This document shows, in pieces, positions 44,941-56,497 of a stretch of 64,000 bases of DNA. The position numbers and the translations under genes were made by a program. Every line of letters begins with the position of its first letter. Within the stretch, counting starts at the first letter, position 1. The DNA is taken from contig MU008158.1 in the NCBI GenBank assembly GCA_010909165.1, positions 2,443,478 through 2,507,477 of the forward strand, given 5' to 3'. The notes under the pieces were generated by a model, which saw only the letters and a program-made list of their open reading frames with translations, was not told the DNA's origin and searched no databases. This DNA is from Anthoceros angustus (Eukaryota > Streptophyta > Anthocerotopsida > Anthocerotales > Anthocerotaceae).

Positions 44941-45207
44941 TGTCAAAAGTGGAGTAATGTGGAGGTGGGACGCCATGCTTTCAACGAAGCAATTAAGCTG
45001 GAGACGAAAGACGCGGCAGCATATGTGTTGATGTCGAACATATATACCGGTGCCCAGATGTGGGAGCAGGCAAAGGAATTACAGGCAAGGAGAAAGAGAG
45101 TCAGGGCATGGAAGCAGGCAGGTCAGAGCTGGTGGACGGAGAAGGACGGGCTGGTGCATAGTTTTCTGGTTGGTGATGATCTCAACTCCAGAATCAACCA
45201 AGGCTGA
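44941..45207 (+). pseudogene. Duplicated 3' end of the PPR gene
   Basis: Encodes VEVGRHAFNEAIKLETKD, YVLMSNIYTGAQMWEQAKEL and an E+ like ending KDGLVHSFLVGDDLNSRINQG before a stop at 45205-45207. It lacks the rest of the PPR protein and any start region of its own. It preserves the frame that the original copy has lost. Confidence 0.85.
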
Positions 45208-45452
45208 GGCAGGTCTTTCCACGATGAAAGAGGTAACGTGCAGGAGAGTGATACGGCCAGGCATAGAGTGCCGGTGAATCCATATGTGCTTCCGCTAGAG
45301 GTTGCAAAGATGGATGCTAGACACTGACATCGCCAAATTTCGACCTAGGTTCACATGTGCACACTACCCTGACTCCAGATATATTTTATTACTATCAGTA
45401 AACGGGGGATAAACCAGTCCTCCCACGCTCTTGACTCTCCTACGACGCTGAA

Positions 45453-45843
45453 ACCACGTCTGCTCATCGGCCCGAGAAGAAACGACCCAGGACTGCCAAG
45501 GGAGGAATCCTCCGCAGCCATTGCACCGGAAGTAGTAATCCTTGCGCTTCACCAGCCCCGATCCCCGCACATCCGGCACCGTCGCTGCTGCGCTATGCGC
45601 TTGCCGAACTCCACACCGCAATCACGAAGGTGCCACCCGGCCGCAGCCCCGCGTAAATCTGCCACGACGCTTGTGGCTCGAAAGAAGTACGCTCGCTTCT
45701 GCCACCTGCTGCAGCAGCGACGCCTGCACGCACACTCGCCGGCGCACGCAAGCTCGCTGCTGCCGGCACCGGCTCGCTGCATTTACACCGCGTCCGTAGC
45801 CTGCCAGCCACGCCCCCGACCCTAGAGCTCCTGCGTCCGCCAT
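45453..45843 (-). pseudogene. Small DnaJ-like zinc-finger protein, copy 2 (several frameshifts)
   Basis: The N-terminal part from ATG 45843 is open (MADAGALGSGAWLAGYGRG and on), unlike copy 1. After VQASLLQQVAEAS a 2-base gain shifts frame, and further single-base losses occur in runs of C or G near 45620-45650 and after FLPWQSW. Neither copy is intact; their lesions are largely complementary. Confidence 0.7.
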
Positions 45844-46825
45844 AGCCACCAGGCTCAAATCGTCGACGTGACCTGTGCCTATTGCTGCTTTCAGTTTACC
45901 GGTTGCGTAAAAGACGCACGAACGGCTTGGGCAATGGTTGGATGTCATCGTTTCACTCGTTACTGATCAAGAAATGCAAATGATGCTTTCCTGCGAAAGC
46001 ACCACTTTCGGCAAGCGACGCTCCAGCAAGTGGCTGGACCAAATTCAGGCGCGTCTGCAACGGGTTTACAACTTTACGCTGCGATCTCATTTCTGATAGG
46101 TACATAGATGGCGTAGGGACTAATTTACGGCGATTTGAAGTATTATTAAATTTTTATTAGAGGGTATTTTATACTTATAATGAGTAGGTATTCTTCCCGT
46201 TTTTACGGATTCGGGTTTTTGGCGCCACCCAGGAAGACAAGGGGTCCACATTGGGATCCATCCGTTTAGGACTTAAACAAATAAAATTTATAAACTGCAT
46301 TTCGGATGTCTTAGTACTTTGTATAAGATTTTTCCTCTCATAGCTTGATCATGCTAATCAAGTCATAGCAACATTCACAAGAGTGCTTTTTATGGAATAT
46401 GTAGCTAACACCCTTGTACACGTGAACTTCCATCCACATGTAATTATAAAATATAGATGAGTAAGATTTGAATGAATCCCATTTATGCAAAAGTGTCGTG
46501 GAATCGCAGTAACACCTATAGGATGGTTACACCACAAGCTTGTCACTTTGCATAAGCAAAAACTAAACATGATGGTAAACGCTTATCGCTGCTCGATTGG
46601 TAGCATGGCTAGCTAAATGTAAAGCACACGAGCATCAAATCAGAAAACTACTAATTAATTCCTTTCAACAAGATGTGTATGCGTCATTCTCATACAACAA
46701 CTTAAAGGATATGCTAGACATACATTATTGTGCCAGGTGACTAATCAACTATGTTGAAAGACGTGCTTAGACATCTGACACGAAAACAAAACGCACAATT
46801 CATTCTGCAAGACTTGCAGCCAGAT

Positions 46826-48007
46826 GCTGGCCAGTGTAGGAAACATTGAGTCACATATTGTTCATAGCACAGGTTCCATTCAAGCTTCAACTGCACAAGA
46901 AGATGATATCTCCAACACGTCTGTAAAGAATGTACACCGCTACAGACTTGTCCCAAGACGTCTAATTATTGTCATAGCCCCCGTCTTGCCTCCCTCTTGT
47001 AGAGTAATAGCCTCCACAAATAAATCATGATCCATGTCTCCACGCTCGCAGCCTGGCCTTCGTAGATCCTATTCCTTCTCTAGTTGGTTGCGCCACTTCC
47101 AGCAGTCCCCATCAGGTGCTCCAGGAGCTATGCTTGTTAGGGCTACGCCTCATCATTTACTTGGTTGCATCGTGTATACCTAGCAATGTCACTAATTGCA
47201 TATTTGACATACACATGCATCATGTAATCTAGCTTATCTACTTTATGAATATGAATGGCATTTATACACATGCCAGCGTCAAGAGGGCATAAGGGTAGCA
47301 AGAGAAGGGAGATGTATGATTGTTCACTTGGAGCCTTAATCTGGTCTTTTTCCTCATGATTTTACCATGAATTCATCTTGAGTTAAGTCTTCATGTCAGT
47401 CTCACAAGTGGATTGTGAAGGCTTTTTATGTCACAAAACTCTATGTTCATATGGACATGCTCTAGCTATAGCTATAGCTATAGCTATAGCTATAGCTATA
47501 GCTATAGCTATAGCTATAGCTATAGCTTATGTACCACATTTATCAGCTACCAAGAAGCAGCGGATCAAACACAACCTCTTATGCAAGACATCACCATATC
47601 TAATTTTAGTAGACCACAGCGAAGAGGCATGCAAACGGAACCATAATGACCCTGCTATTGTGCTATAACTGGATGATTTTTTGTTGACACGTGAGATAAA
47701 GAACATTGGATATGAATTGAAACTTCAACAAGTTAGGTCTACTAGAAAGTGGAGATAGGCTTCACGTTTTAAAGACAACAATTGCAATGTGCAACTTTGA
47801 CCTGTTTAAAATAAGCAAACCCTTATTTTGCGGGTTTTTCCAAAAACAGGGGCAAAAAACACACATTCTGAAGAGCCCATAGTGGTCTAAAACACCATTT
47901 TTACTTAATCATAACATTCGACTTATTTAAGAATGGTCCAAGGTTGGACTAGGTTTAAAAAATTCTCAAGATTTAAAGAATTTTGTCGTAATGCAATCAC
48001 CAAAGCG
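46826..48007. other. Gene-free stretch with a TAGCTA microsatellite
   Basis: No gene supported. A hexamer microsatellite lies at 47463-47526. From 47770 the sequence becomes AT-rich and leads into the 48.0-kb direct repeat. Confidence 0.55.
47463..47526. repeat. TAGCTA hexanucleotide microsatellite
   Basis: About eleven perfect TAGCTA (TATAGC) units. The repeat is self-complementary, so it could form a hairpin or cruciform. Confidence 0.95.
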
Positions 48008-48600
48008 GTTAAACAAGGTCTCCTTAGGAATAGTGATACACTCCACTTTTAGAAGACGGGCCATAATCTCAGCAAAATTAACGGTCAAGAAAAATGGAAA
48101 CATTGATTTTGAGGGTTTTCACAAAGCGGGGGCTAAAAATACCACGCAAACCACACCCAAAACCAGTCCCCTTCATCAAACCTCAAATTTTATTGTCAAT
48201 ATTTCCACACCTCAATGGAGCATGGTCAAACAAAATGGCCCTTTGAGGGGAAAAAATAGGGATCCTTATAAATTCTAGTGTTGCAAGGTAGTTTGTTTAT
48301 TTCCATGTATTTTAATCCGTATCACTATTTTGGGAGACATTACGACAAAAGCTAATTGTACAAATATGCCTGTGGAAAAATACAGACCATCATATAACAC
48401 AATTGGAGAAAATGCACTGCTAGCGGGCTCACCGTTTTAAGCCCTACGCCATATCCATAATAAAATCAAGGAATAGTATTATTCAAATATACCTCCCCAA
48501 GGTACATAGTACGAGCTGTTATATACATTTTTCACTAATAAACTATTGGTAAACAAATATGGTGTAGTTCACAAATAACCACCCCTTCAGTCCATGCCAT
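48008..48600 (+). repeat. Direct repeat, copy 1 (of 48.0/58.1 kb)
   Basis: Shares GGTCTCCTTAGG, GTGA-ACACTCCACTTT, GACGGGCC, TTGATTTTGAGGGTTT, CCTTCATCAAA, CAATATTTCCACACCTC, GATCCTTATAAATT and TAGTCCATGCCATG-like blocks, in the same order, with 58066-58650. Clearly homologous but diverged. No coding potential. Confidence 0.8.
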
Positions 48601-48654
48601 GTGAACTTGGCGTGGCTGCGAGATTCCTCGCCTGCCCAATCGATTTAACTGGCG

Positions 48655-49101
48655 ATGGAGACGGGCCAAGAAGCCGGCAAAGACGCCACCGCCGAGCACC
48701 TATGGCGAAGGGAGTATCGGGTGCTCCGGGCGCATGTGGAAGAGGCAATACAACAAGTCGACTCGGACTTTGCCTACTACCACGCTGAGCTCCTCAAGGC
48801 TTTGGAGGTTTCGCGTCACCCACGACAACTGGACGGACCTCCGGAGGGATTAGAAGGAGGGGGAGGAGAAGAAGGGCCCGGGGACAGCACCGGGGCCTTG
48901 GTGGCATTGTTCGGGGACGACGGCAGCGAAGGAGAGGAGCCCTGTGAGGAGCGAGCGGCCAATGTGGCGGGCATGTCATGCCCGCCACACCTCATTGAGG
49001 TAAGCCAGCCGCAACCCTTGGGGAGAATAGGAACGAGGGCCCCGAAAGGCGTGGAGAGGAAGAGGACCGGAGGGACCCGAGCCAGGAGGAGGGTCCGGTG
49101 A
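48655..49101 (+). CDS. Unknown 148-residue protein, probably mobile-element derived
   Basis: ATG 48655 in GGCGATGG. The N-terminal half looks helical (LWRREYRVLRAHVEEAIQQV, YYHAELLKALE), the middle is Gly/Glu-rich, and the C-terminus is basic (KRTGGTRARRRVR). It lacks any motif I recognise; a gag-like role is possible given the LTR-like sequence downstream. It follows directly after a dispersed direct repeat. Confidence 0.35.
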   Translation: METGQEAGKDATAEHLWRREYRVLRAHVEEAIQQVDSDFAYYHAELLKALEVSRHPRQLDGPPEGLEGGGGEEGPGDSTGALVALFGDDGSEGEEPCEERAANVAGMSCPPHLIEVSQPQPLGRIGTRAPKGVERKRTGGTRARRRVR

Positions 49102-49127
49102 GTGGGGGGACCCCCAGAAGTCCAAGA

Positions 49128-49290
49128 ACCGGAGGTTCAGGACTTGGGGTCCGGACTTAATAATAAGTTCGGACGCCGAGGTCCGAACCCGAGACGCAGA
49201 CTGACCTCGAGGTCCGGACTCCAGAAATAAGGCCGATCCTTGAAGATCGGACCCTTGAGTCGAGACCGGACCCGAGGTCCGGACTCAGGA
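49128..49290. repeat. GAGGTCCGGACT-type short repeats
   Basis: About five irregular copies of GGTCCGGACT or GGTCCGAAC, several in inverted orientation, within 160 bases. Could form strong secondary structure. Confidence 0.65.
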
Positions 49291-49378
49291 GGAGAGAGGG
49301 AGTCACCACCGCTTTTCAGCGGCGGGGCCATCCGTGGCCCTCTGTATGGGACCCACTCGGAGGCCAGGAGAGGAGGAT

Positions 49379-50110
49379 GTGGTGGTTACCGCGATTGTCA
49401 GACCGCCGCCGGTAGCCCAACCTGACAGGATCTCGGGAAGGGGAAGGGCCCTCGGATCATCCGATTGCGCACCGTGAATCGCCGTGGTGGAATTGGGTCA
49501 TCGGCGCCGAGGCGAAACCAAGGGCACTCCCAGGCCCACCGCCGACGACGGAGATAGGCGGAAGGGGAAGATAGTAGGCGGCTGATTAGGGCACACTGAG
49601 CTGGCCACCAGCTCAGAATAGGAGTGTAATAAAGACGCCGCCCTTGGGCGTAGTATAAGAGGGCCGGAGCTGCTCTAGTAAAGCATCTTTCTCTTGGGGT
49701 GGATACCGCGTTTCCTTGTAGACCCTTGTGCGTCTTTTGCTAACGTGAGTCCTGAGTCACTAAGGTGCACGGCGTACCGAGGGATCGATCAAGGTCCCGT
49801 GACGGACCCTAACGTGTGGTGGTGTGTGCAGGGGTGGATGATCGGGGACCCTTGCTCATCAGCGGCGTCCGACCGGACGGGACGCTGAGCTGGGGAACTC
49901 CGGGAGGGCGTGAAGAGCCCGAACGGAGAGGCCCAGCGGAACGACGGAGGAGGTCCGAACCACGCAGCCCACCCACTCTTTTTCCAAGAACGATGAGTGT
50001 ATTGAGAGTGGTGAGAAGAATGGACTAGACGGACAAGGGACGGACTGATCGGGGATGGACGCGAACGAGTCCTTAAACGTTTCGCCACACCGGGCCTGTT
50101 CGGTGAATGT
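49379..50110 (+). mobile_element. Possible LTR-like fragment
   Basis: Shows features of an LTR U3-R region: begins TGTGGTGG, has TATAAGAGGGCC at about 49659, then a CT-rich segment and GTGAGTCCTGAGTCAC. No second copy, primer-binding site or polyprotein is seen, so this is weakly supported. Confidence 0.25.
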
Positions 50111-50429
50111 TAAGAGTAGTTAGTCGAGAACTGCGTATGCGCTGGTCCGAACGGTCACGACGTTCGGGGAAAATCGGTTGAAAACGTACAAACGGAGCCT
50201 ATCATTCTCTTTGGGAACGGACCCTTGCTACAACGACAGGATTTATGGTGGCCGTCGGTAGTTGCGCCACACCAAACGAGACCGGCATTGCGTTTCGCGG
50301 CTTTTTTTCTCTTGAGGATAGAGCGCAAAATGAGAGATGGAGGGTTTGTTGCACAAAAGGCAAGTAATGTCAGAATTTGTCTTTGCTGCCGCTTTTGCCC
50401 CGCTCTGTGCAAAAGCATGCCATGACAAC
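50111..50429. other. Unassigned sequence
   Basis: No gene or repeat recognised. Confidence 0.4.
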
Positions 50430-51031
50430 TCTCCTAGAACTCATCCTATATTGGCACCAGTTTGCGAGGCCTGATGCTACATTGGCTTGCAAAAGTGGTG
50501 CAGGTGGACCATGATGCTGCAGTCCCTTTTATGACAGTTCATTGGTGGCGGACAGAGAACAATGATGCGTTTGAGGGAAGGTACATGGAGGAGTTTGTGA
50601 TATGAAAGCGGCCACCATGTCGTGGGAAAAAAGGCAGGAGGACAAAGAATGGAGGCAAAGGGCGTAATGAGAAGCATTTGCAAAGCCTAGAATTCCCAGA
50701 GACAAATGTGCTGGCCTATGATTTCACGCTGACAAGGAACAAGACATTGCAGAGGACAACAATAAAGCTGATAAAGATTAAGGTCTTTGAGTTGCGTGCA
50801 GAGCCTTCTGATGAGTTGGCGAGGCTTCCGCCAGCTGACATGAATGTTATGCTTGAAGACATGATTGACTCGGAAGACCTCGACAATGCTGAATCAACGG
50901 ATGAGTCCATAGATGTGGTGGTAGACCGGCTAGATGGTTTGGACTCTGAGGAGGAGCCAGACACTTGGCCACCAAATATTATCAACTTCCTAGTGCCTTA
51001 CAACAGGAACGATAGGTCCCCTCGTGCTTGA
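50430..51031 (+). pseudogene. Transposon protein C-terminus, plus-strand copy
   Basis: Reads LAKVVQVDHDAAVPFMTVHW, WRTENNDAFEGRYMEEFVI, then (after a stop and frame changes) LPETNVLAYDFTLTRNKTL and an acidic tail (MLEDMIDSEDLDNAEST, DSEEEPDTWPPNI) ending at 51029-51031. The same protein is encoded in inverse orientation at 60.2-63.4 kb. Only the C-terminal part is present here. Confidence 0.75.
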
Positions 51032-51867
51032 ATGTAGTGGGAAGTTTTGCGGTTTTTGTTGAAGGTTTTAACAGCTTGTCTTTGGCAGCATTTTGTTTGT
51101 AGAAAGTGTCCAAGTGTGCGGTTGTCCGATGCATGTACACAGCTTTCGTGTAGCAACCACTTTTAGTGAATCGGGTGCTCTAATTTTGTAACCATTTTAT
51201 GGTGGTTTTGGATAGCAGTGAGTGGCAGGCTACGAGTCTTCAATGTTAACCATCCTGCTAATCTTTGTTCTTAGCTTGTATTGTGGCAGATGTGTCCACA
51301 AAGGATGTCTAGGATCACAGAATGTCCGATGGCAAAAGTATATTATAGCAAAGCAAGTGCCCATGTGTTTTTTTGTCTACCAGTTGTGCATACTGTCGCA
51401 TTCCAGTATAGGCAAGTGACATTACGGTTGATCTCATGCTGCAACTCACAGAGAAAAGGATGTACGGGAAGCTGGTGCAGGGCACGGGGCTTAGAGTTGA
51501 CCGCCCCCAATGACCATGGAGGTGGAACGGGACGGGGGATCCAGGACGTAGGTGTTCCAGTTGCAGGGGATGCACACGGGAGTAAAACAAGTTCACGAAG
51601 CGAGCGCCCCTGCTCGCCTTCCACCTCCAAAGACAAAGTTGTCTACCTCCTGCCTTCTATTCTGTTCTCGCCGCCCTACCCCCTCCTCTTGCTCGGTTCC
51701 GTCCTCCGCTAAGTTGCTCCACCCTTCTTCCTGTCTCTGCCGTTCTCCCTCCATTCTTCCTTTTTACTTCCCTCCATCCAACCTCCCCTGTTTGCAGGTT
51801 TTTTGGATGAGGACTCGTGGGAGTGGCTACGAGTCACCTCCTCGAGTCACAAGGGAGGATGTGGAGG

Positions 51868-51872
51868 CAAAG
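51868..51872. repeat. Target site duplication, left (CAAAG)
   Basis: Identical to 58031-58035 on the other side of the copia element. Confidence 0.95.
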
Positions 51873-52070
51873 TGTTTGAATAAACCTCCGTTTAGGGTTT
51901 AGGTTAACCATAGTTGGGGTTTAGTTAATTAAGCAGACCAGCAGTTACTGTTGGGTTAAGTTAGGATGGAGAGACGCGACTCTATGAGAGTCTTGTATAA
52001 ACGATGGGCGTGTGCTCATAATATTATTATTCACTCAAGCATAACATAAGTGTATCTGAGTCTTTTCTCA
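51873..52070 (+). repeat. Copia left LTR
   Basis: 198 bp with TG...CA ends. A TATA box (TATAAA) lies at 51996-52001, so U3 is about 150 bases. Five differences from the right LTR. Confidence 0.97.
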
Positions 52071-52082
52071 TGGTATCAGAGC
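52071..52082 (+). promoter_or_regulatory. Primer-binding site (initiator Met tRNA)
   Basis: TGGTATCAGAGC directly follows the left LTR and is complementary to the 3' end of plant initiator-Met tRNA, the usual copia primer. Confidence 0.95.
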
Positions 52083-53037
52083 ACCATGTCTCTGATCCTA
52101 ATTTATTCTATGTTGTCTACCCTCTACTCTGGACGCTCGTGGTGAGACATATAACTGGGCACACTACCCAAAAGCCAGCACTTAATATGGCCCCTGGATT
52201 CTGTGCCTGGCATAGACTCACCACCTGCGTTACAAAATCAGATTTAGAAAAATGGGTAAAACAAAAGACATAAGAAATAACTCTTCACGCAGATCCGCTA
52301 CAGAGATCATGCAATTTAGAGAAAATGCCTGCAAGGCTTTATGACACCATCGGGTGTTCTTCACCTCATGAGCGAAATTTCAGATTGCAAAATCACACCA
52401 AGGCTAGCCTCCGACGACCTGCACAGCCATACTGTCCGGTCAGGGAGCAATCTTTTCGTTACGAGCACCAACCTTGGTACTCTGCAGGATTTTTCAACTC
52501 TAAAAACAGGTTCAAGCCACCGCTCAGACATCTCCAAAATCAAACCTCAGAAGATCTGACACAAATTGTAGCCAAAATTGATTATTTGGTTTACCAGCAA
52601 GCTCGGATTCTGGCGTTTTTTAAGATTATCATGGCGCGTGAGACTACACAGGAGGCCGCGGCACGATCCTTGTCGTTCACCTCCAGATATCAATCGTTGT
52701 GAAGGTCTGAAGCATTGGCGTCCCTTCAGGACCTGTGTGCCGCCACTCCCAACTCGGCTGCGCCTACCGGTGTTCCTTCAACAATCATAAATGTCGTGGC
52801 ATCCGTTAAGAGGTGTGTTCTCCTCTCTTGATCCCCAACCGACGCCACCTTTTGTCAAGTGGAGCGAGCAACTGCTCTAGAGGACGCAGTTTCACCAAAA
52901 TCTTGATCTCTGTTGAACCGACTTAACTCAACTAACACTGTTACCCAACAGCACCACACAAGAGTTCACGACGTTCCTCCCGTGGAGGTTCGGCCCGTGG
53001 TCCATCTCCACCACCACCCTCTCCTCCACCTCCGCCG
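52083..53037. other. Copia untranslated leader
   Basis: About 950 bases without a clear gag frame; a proline-codon-rich segment (CCTCC repeats) lies at 52975-53090 just upstream of gag. Confidence 0.6.
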
Positions 53038-53646
53038 TTGCCTCCTCATCCACCATCCTCTCCTCCTCAGCCTCTGTTCCCTCAACAACCCTCCTACACC
53101 GATGAATTTAAGGAGCGGGACTGCTTCAACGGTACCAAATTCGAAGTCTGGCGTGTGCGCATGACTTCTGCTCTACAGGCCAGACACGTGTGGGGAGTTG
53201 TTAGTGGCACAGGACAGGAACCTCCCGCCACTGCTACACAGCATGACAAAGACAGATGGCAGAACTTAAATAATGTCGCGCGTGCTTTCCTCATCAGTGG
53301 GCTGGATGAAGTCCTCGTGCCTGACATTGCTTATCTACTCAAAGCCGACGAGATCTGGAAGCAGCTCCTCCAGAGGTACGAAGCAAGGAACATTCTTACC
53401 TTGTGTGCAGTGCGTGGGGAACTCTTCTCTCTCCGCTTGAAGGAAGGGGAGAAGGTGTCACCTTTCATCCTTCGTTTCCGCCAGCCAAGAGCTCAACTTC
53501 TCAACCTTGGTTCATCGTTTCCTGAACTGGATGCTGTTGCCAAGTTGCTTTCTTCTCTACCTCCCAGCTACCAGACCTTTGTCTCTGGCTATGGTGCTTC
53601 CATACGCGCAGCTGACAAGGCAGTGGCTGTTGGGAAGGCCGCCTGA
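53038..53646 (+). pseudogene. Copia gag
   Basis: Typical copia gag: FNGTKFEVWRVRMTSAL, then AYLLKADEIWKQLLQRYEAR, RLKEGEKVSPFILRF and LLSSLPPSYQTFVSGY. The frame ends with a stop at 53644 before the zinc knuckle. The knuckle is read further on at about 53833-53890 in another frame, with pattern CX2CX4HX4C (TCNWCGIQGHWERECRKK), followed by a further stop. Confidence 0.88.
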
Positions 53647-54019
53647 ATCCATTTTATTGATGTAGTCGGGGCCCTATTACAAGAAGAGCAAAGTCGAGCA
53701 CACTCTGGTCAGCACGGTCGCTCAAAGTGGACAAGGTGCTCTACACAAAGGGGCAGAACTTTGATAGGGGAAAATCAAATACCTCTGGAGCCAGACCCTC
53801 TAAGCCTGCTCCAAACAAACGGACTGGTACTTGCAACTGGTGTGGCATTCAGGGCCACTGGGAACGAGAATGTCGGAAGAAGACATCGTGAACTCGAAAG
53901 TCAGAAGCCCCATCGCTTTGGTCAAGCACACGTGGCTGCTGGGGTCTCCTCTTCCATCACCGGCAAACCACCAGTGGTAATGACGGTTTGTTTCTCGTCC
54001 TCTGCAGCATTCTCTCCAC

Positions 54020-54456
54020 ATCGCTGGTACCTAGACTCGGGTGCCACTTCCCACATCTGCAATGACAAGTCGTTTTTGAGTCATTTCCATCCTGACGGCC
54101 CGACAAGTGCCTGTTAGGGGATGAGGTTACGCGTATCGGCATGCATTGAGGGCCTGCTCATGTCGCTGCTTCATGATGGCTCAGTCCTTCACCTTGACAA
54201 CGTCCTGTACGTCCCACAGATGGCTAAGCACCTTCTATCAGTTAGCCAGCTCATGTCCTTACGTATGTACGACCTGCTATTCACTTCTTCTAGCTGTTTG
54301 CTTAAGAAGAGTGGGGAAGGAGGTCATGTCGTAGCAAAAGGACATTTGGTTCACGATCTTTATCAACTAGACTTGCAGCATACCGCCACACCGGTTACGT
54401 TGCCCAACCTGGCCAGCTTGCAGCCGCCTTTGGCATGCCCGATTGGGTCACGCTAA
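54020..54456 (+). pseudogene. Copia protease and pre-integrase region
   Basis: The aspartic protease signature WYLDSGATSHI is present, and VPQMAKHLLSVSQL is the typical segment that follows. A stop at 54115 interrupts it. Confidence 0.85.
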
Positions 54457-55480
54457 TCATGACAAGTTGATAAAAATGTCTAACCTCTCATGCTATAGAG
54501 AGCCACTTCCAAAGTGCTTCAAATCCTTGCCACTTTGTGATGCCTGCATGATAGCCAAGCAAAAGGAGATACCTTTTCCCAAGGCTGTCGCCCACCGTGC
54601 TTCCCAGATTCTGGAATTAGTACATGCGGATATTTCTGGCAAGATTCATGTTCCATCTTTGGGTGGTGCCCAATACTATCTAACAATAAATGACGATTAC
54701 AGTAGATATTCTTGGACTTACCCTTTACGTTTGAAGTCGGACACTTTTGGTGTCTTCCAAGAATGGCTGCAGATGGCTCAACGCCGATGAGCTTGCTCAA
54801 GTGCTCGCACAGAGCATGGAATGTAGTTTGTGCACGGCCACTTCAACCAATATCTCCTTGACTTGGGTGTTGTTAGGCAGCTGATTGTACCGTACACTCA
54901 AAAGCAGAACGGTGTTGCCGAACGCCGTAATCAAACTCTGCTAGGCATGACGAGGAGTATGTTAGAATGGTCTGGTCTAAGTAAAGCTTTCTGGGCAGAA
55001 GCTGTGGTGACAGCAACTTACATCCTTAACCGTATTCTGACAAGTGCTATGGTAGGGCAAACTCCTTTTGAGGTTATGTGGCGCAGGAAACCAAGTCTGC
55101 TCCACTTTCGCGTGTTTGGCTCTCCAGCATATGCATACATCCTTGAGGAGAAGCGCAGGAAGTTAGAAGATCGAGCAAAGCCTCTGCTGTTTGTCGAGTA
55201 TGGGGAAGAAGCTAAGGCATATAAGCTTTACGACACACTCATCAACACAACTGTGTTCGCAAGGAGTGTGACTTTCAAGGAGCTCTTATGTCCAGCTAAA
55301 CCTTATTTTGATTCCTTACCCCGCAACCAGGAGACTGTTCCTCACATCGAGACTTTTGATTTCGATGTCCCTTCCTCGTTCCCACAAGATGATGCTCCCT
55401 TTGTTGCACCCGTCGCAAAAACATCGGATCCGAATTTAGTTATCCCACATGTGGAAGGGATCCTTGATGATCTCGTATAG
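54443..55480 (+). pseudogene. Copia integrase
   Basis: HHCC zinc-binding remnant (LGHANHDKL-like start, LCDACMIAKQKE), then LVHADISG with the first catalytic Asp, YYLTINDDYSRYSW, and QNGVAERRNQTLL with the catalytic Glu. The second catalytic Asp region (about 54800-54835) is broken by a stop and frame change. PSLLHFRVFGSPAYAYI marks the C-terminal end. Confidence 0.88.
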
Positions 55481-55534
55481 CTGCGAAGCTGATCGATCGG
55501 TGCTCCTGATCCTCCTCAACTTCCTGACCAAGTT

Positions 55535-56497
55535 GTGCAAGTTCTGGAGCGGGAACCTGAACATGACGATGGAGGTTTCTCGGATCACAATTCTGACCAG
55601 TCTGCTGGACCTGACACAGGTGATTACTTGTTCAACGGACAGCAAGTTGGAGTGGATACAGGTGATGATCTGCCTGTTGTTGAAGAAGAGCCTGAACCTC
55701 CTATCGAGGACCTTGTTCAACCGGTGGAACGACGTTATCCTTCTCGAACCCGTCTTCCACCTGCTCAGTGGTTTGTACCTCCTTATGCTTCCATTGATTT
55801 TCGGCATCCCAGGGCTAGTGTTTCTATCCCTCTAGGGGCATCTTCTTCACAAAACCCTTGCAGATTTGAGCCTGTCTCCTATCAAGAGGCAATTACTGGC
55901 CCCGATAAGGATCAGTGGATTCCTTCTATCCAGGATGAGTACGATTCCCTAATAAAGAATGACACTTGGGAACTCTGCCCCCTGCCAAAAGGAAGAAAAG
56001 CCGTCAGCTGCAAGTGGGTTTTCAAGCATAAATTAAATGCTCAGGGTGAAATCGCCCGCTATAAGTCTCGGCTTGTTGCCCGCGGTTTCTCTCAAGTCCC
56101 TGGCATTGATTTTACAGAGACATTCAGCCCTGTTGTCAAGACACAGTCAGTTCGTATGATCCTAGCTCTGGCAGCTGCCAATGCCTGGGACTTACAACAA
56201 ATGGATGTATGTACCGCTTTTCTCTATGGTGAATTAGAGGAAGACATCTACATGGAGCAACCTGAGGGGTTTGTCGATCATGAACATCCAGACTGGGTTT
56301 GTCATCTCAAAAAGACGATTTATGGTCTCAAACAGTCTGCCAGGGAATGGTACAAAACCATTGATGCTTACCTCAAGTCTATTGGTTTTCAGCAGAACCC
56401 TGGAGATGCCAACGTTTATGTTTACTTCAAGGATGGTCACCGTCAGATCGGCCTCATGTCGATGACGCCATTCTCCATTAAACGATCCGTCAAGTAG
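55535..56497 (+). pseudogene. Copia reverse transcriptase, frameshifted at the active site
   Basis: A 320-codon open segment. It holds WKWVFK-type KAVSCKWVFKHKLNAQGE, RYKSRLVARGFSQVPGIDF, QMDVCTAFLYGELEEDIYM and KTIYGLKQSAREWY. The frame is lost exactly at the YVDD-type active-site motif near 56455-56465, apparently through a one-base loss. The reading continues in another frame with further stops. Confidence 0.9.

Larger units (their letters stand above)
44938..46825. repeat. 1.89-kb tandem duplication, copy 2
   Basis: Matches copy 1 almost throughout; differences are mostly short indels and clustered changes, several at CAG-rich sites (for example AGCAGCAAAAAC versus AGCAAAAAC, and ATCAGCAGAAAA versus ATCAGAAAA). 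Confidence 0.92.
50430..51872 (+). repeat. Inverted-repeat arm, left
   Basis: Homologous to the reverse complement of about 59440-60770, including the coding end, the 3' UTR (GTCCCCTCG-GCTTGAATG, GGTGCTCTAATTTT) and GATGAGGACTCG...GGGAGGATGTGGAGGC. The copia element sits inside the end of this arm; the arm resumes at 58031. Confidence 0.8.

Noticed and set aside
47393-47668. Open frame with an Ala-Ile repeat
   Set aside because: The repeat is a direct translation of the TAGCTA microsatellite; there is no supporting coding context.
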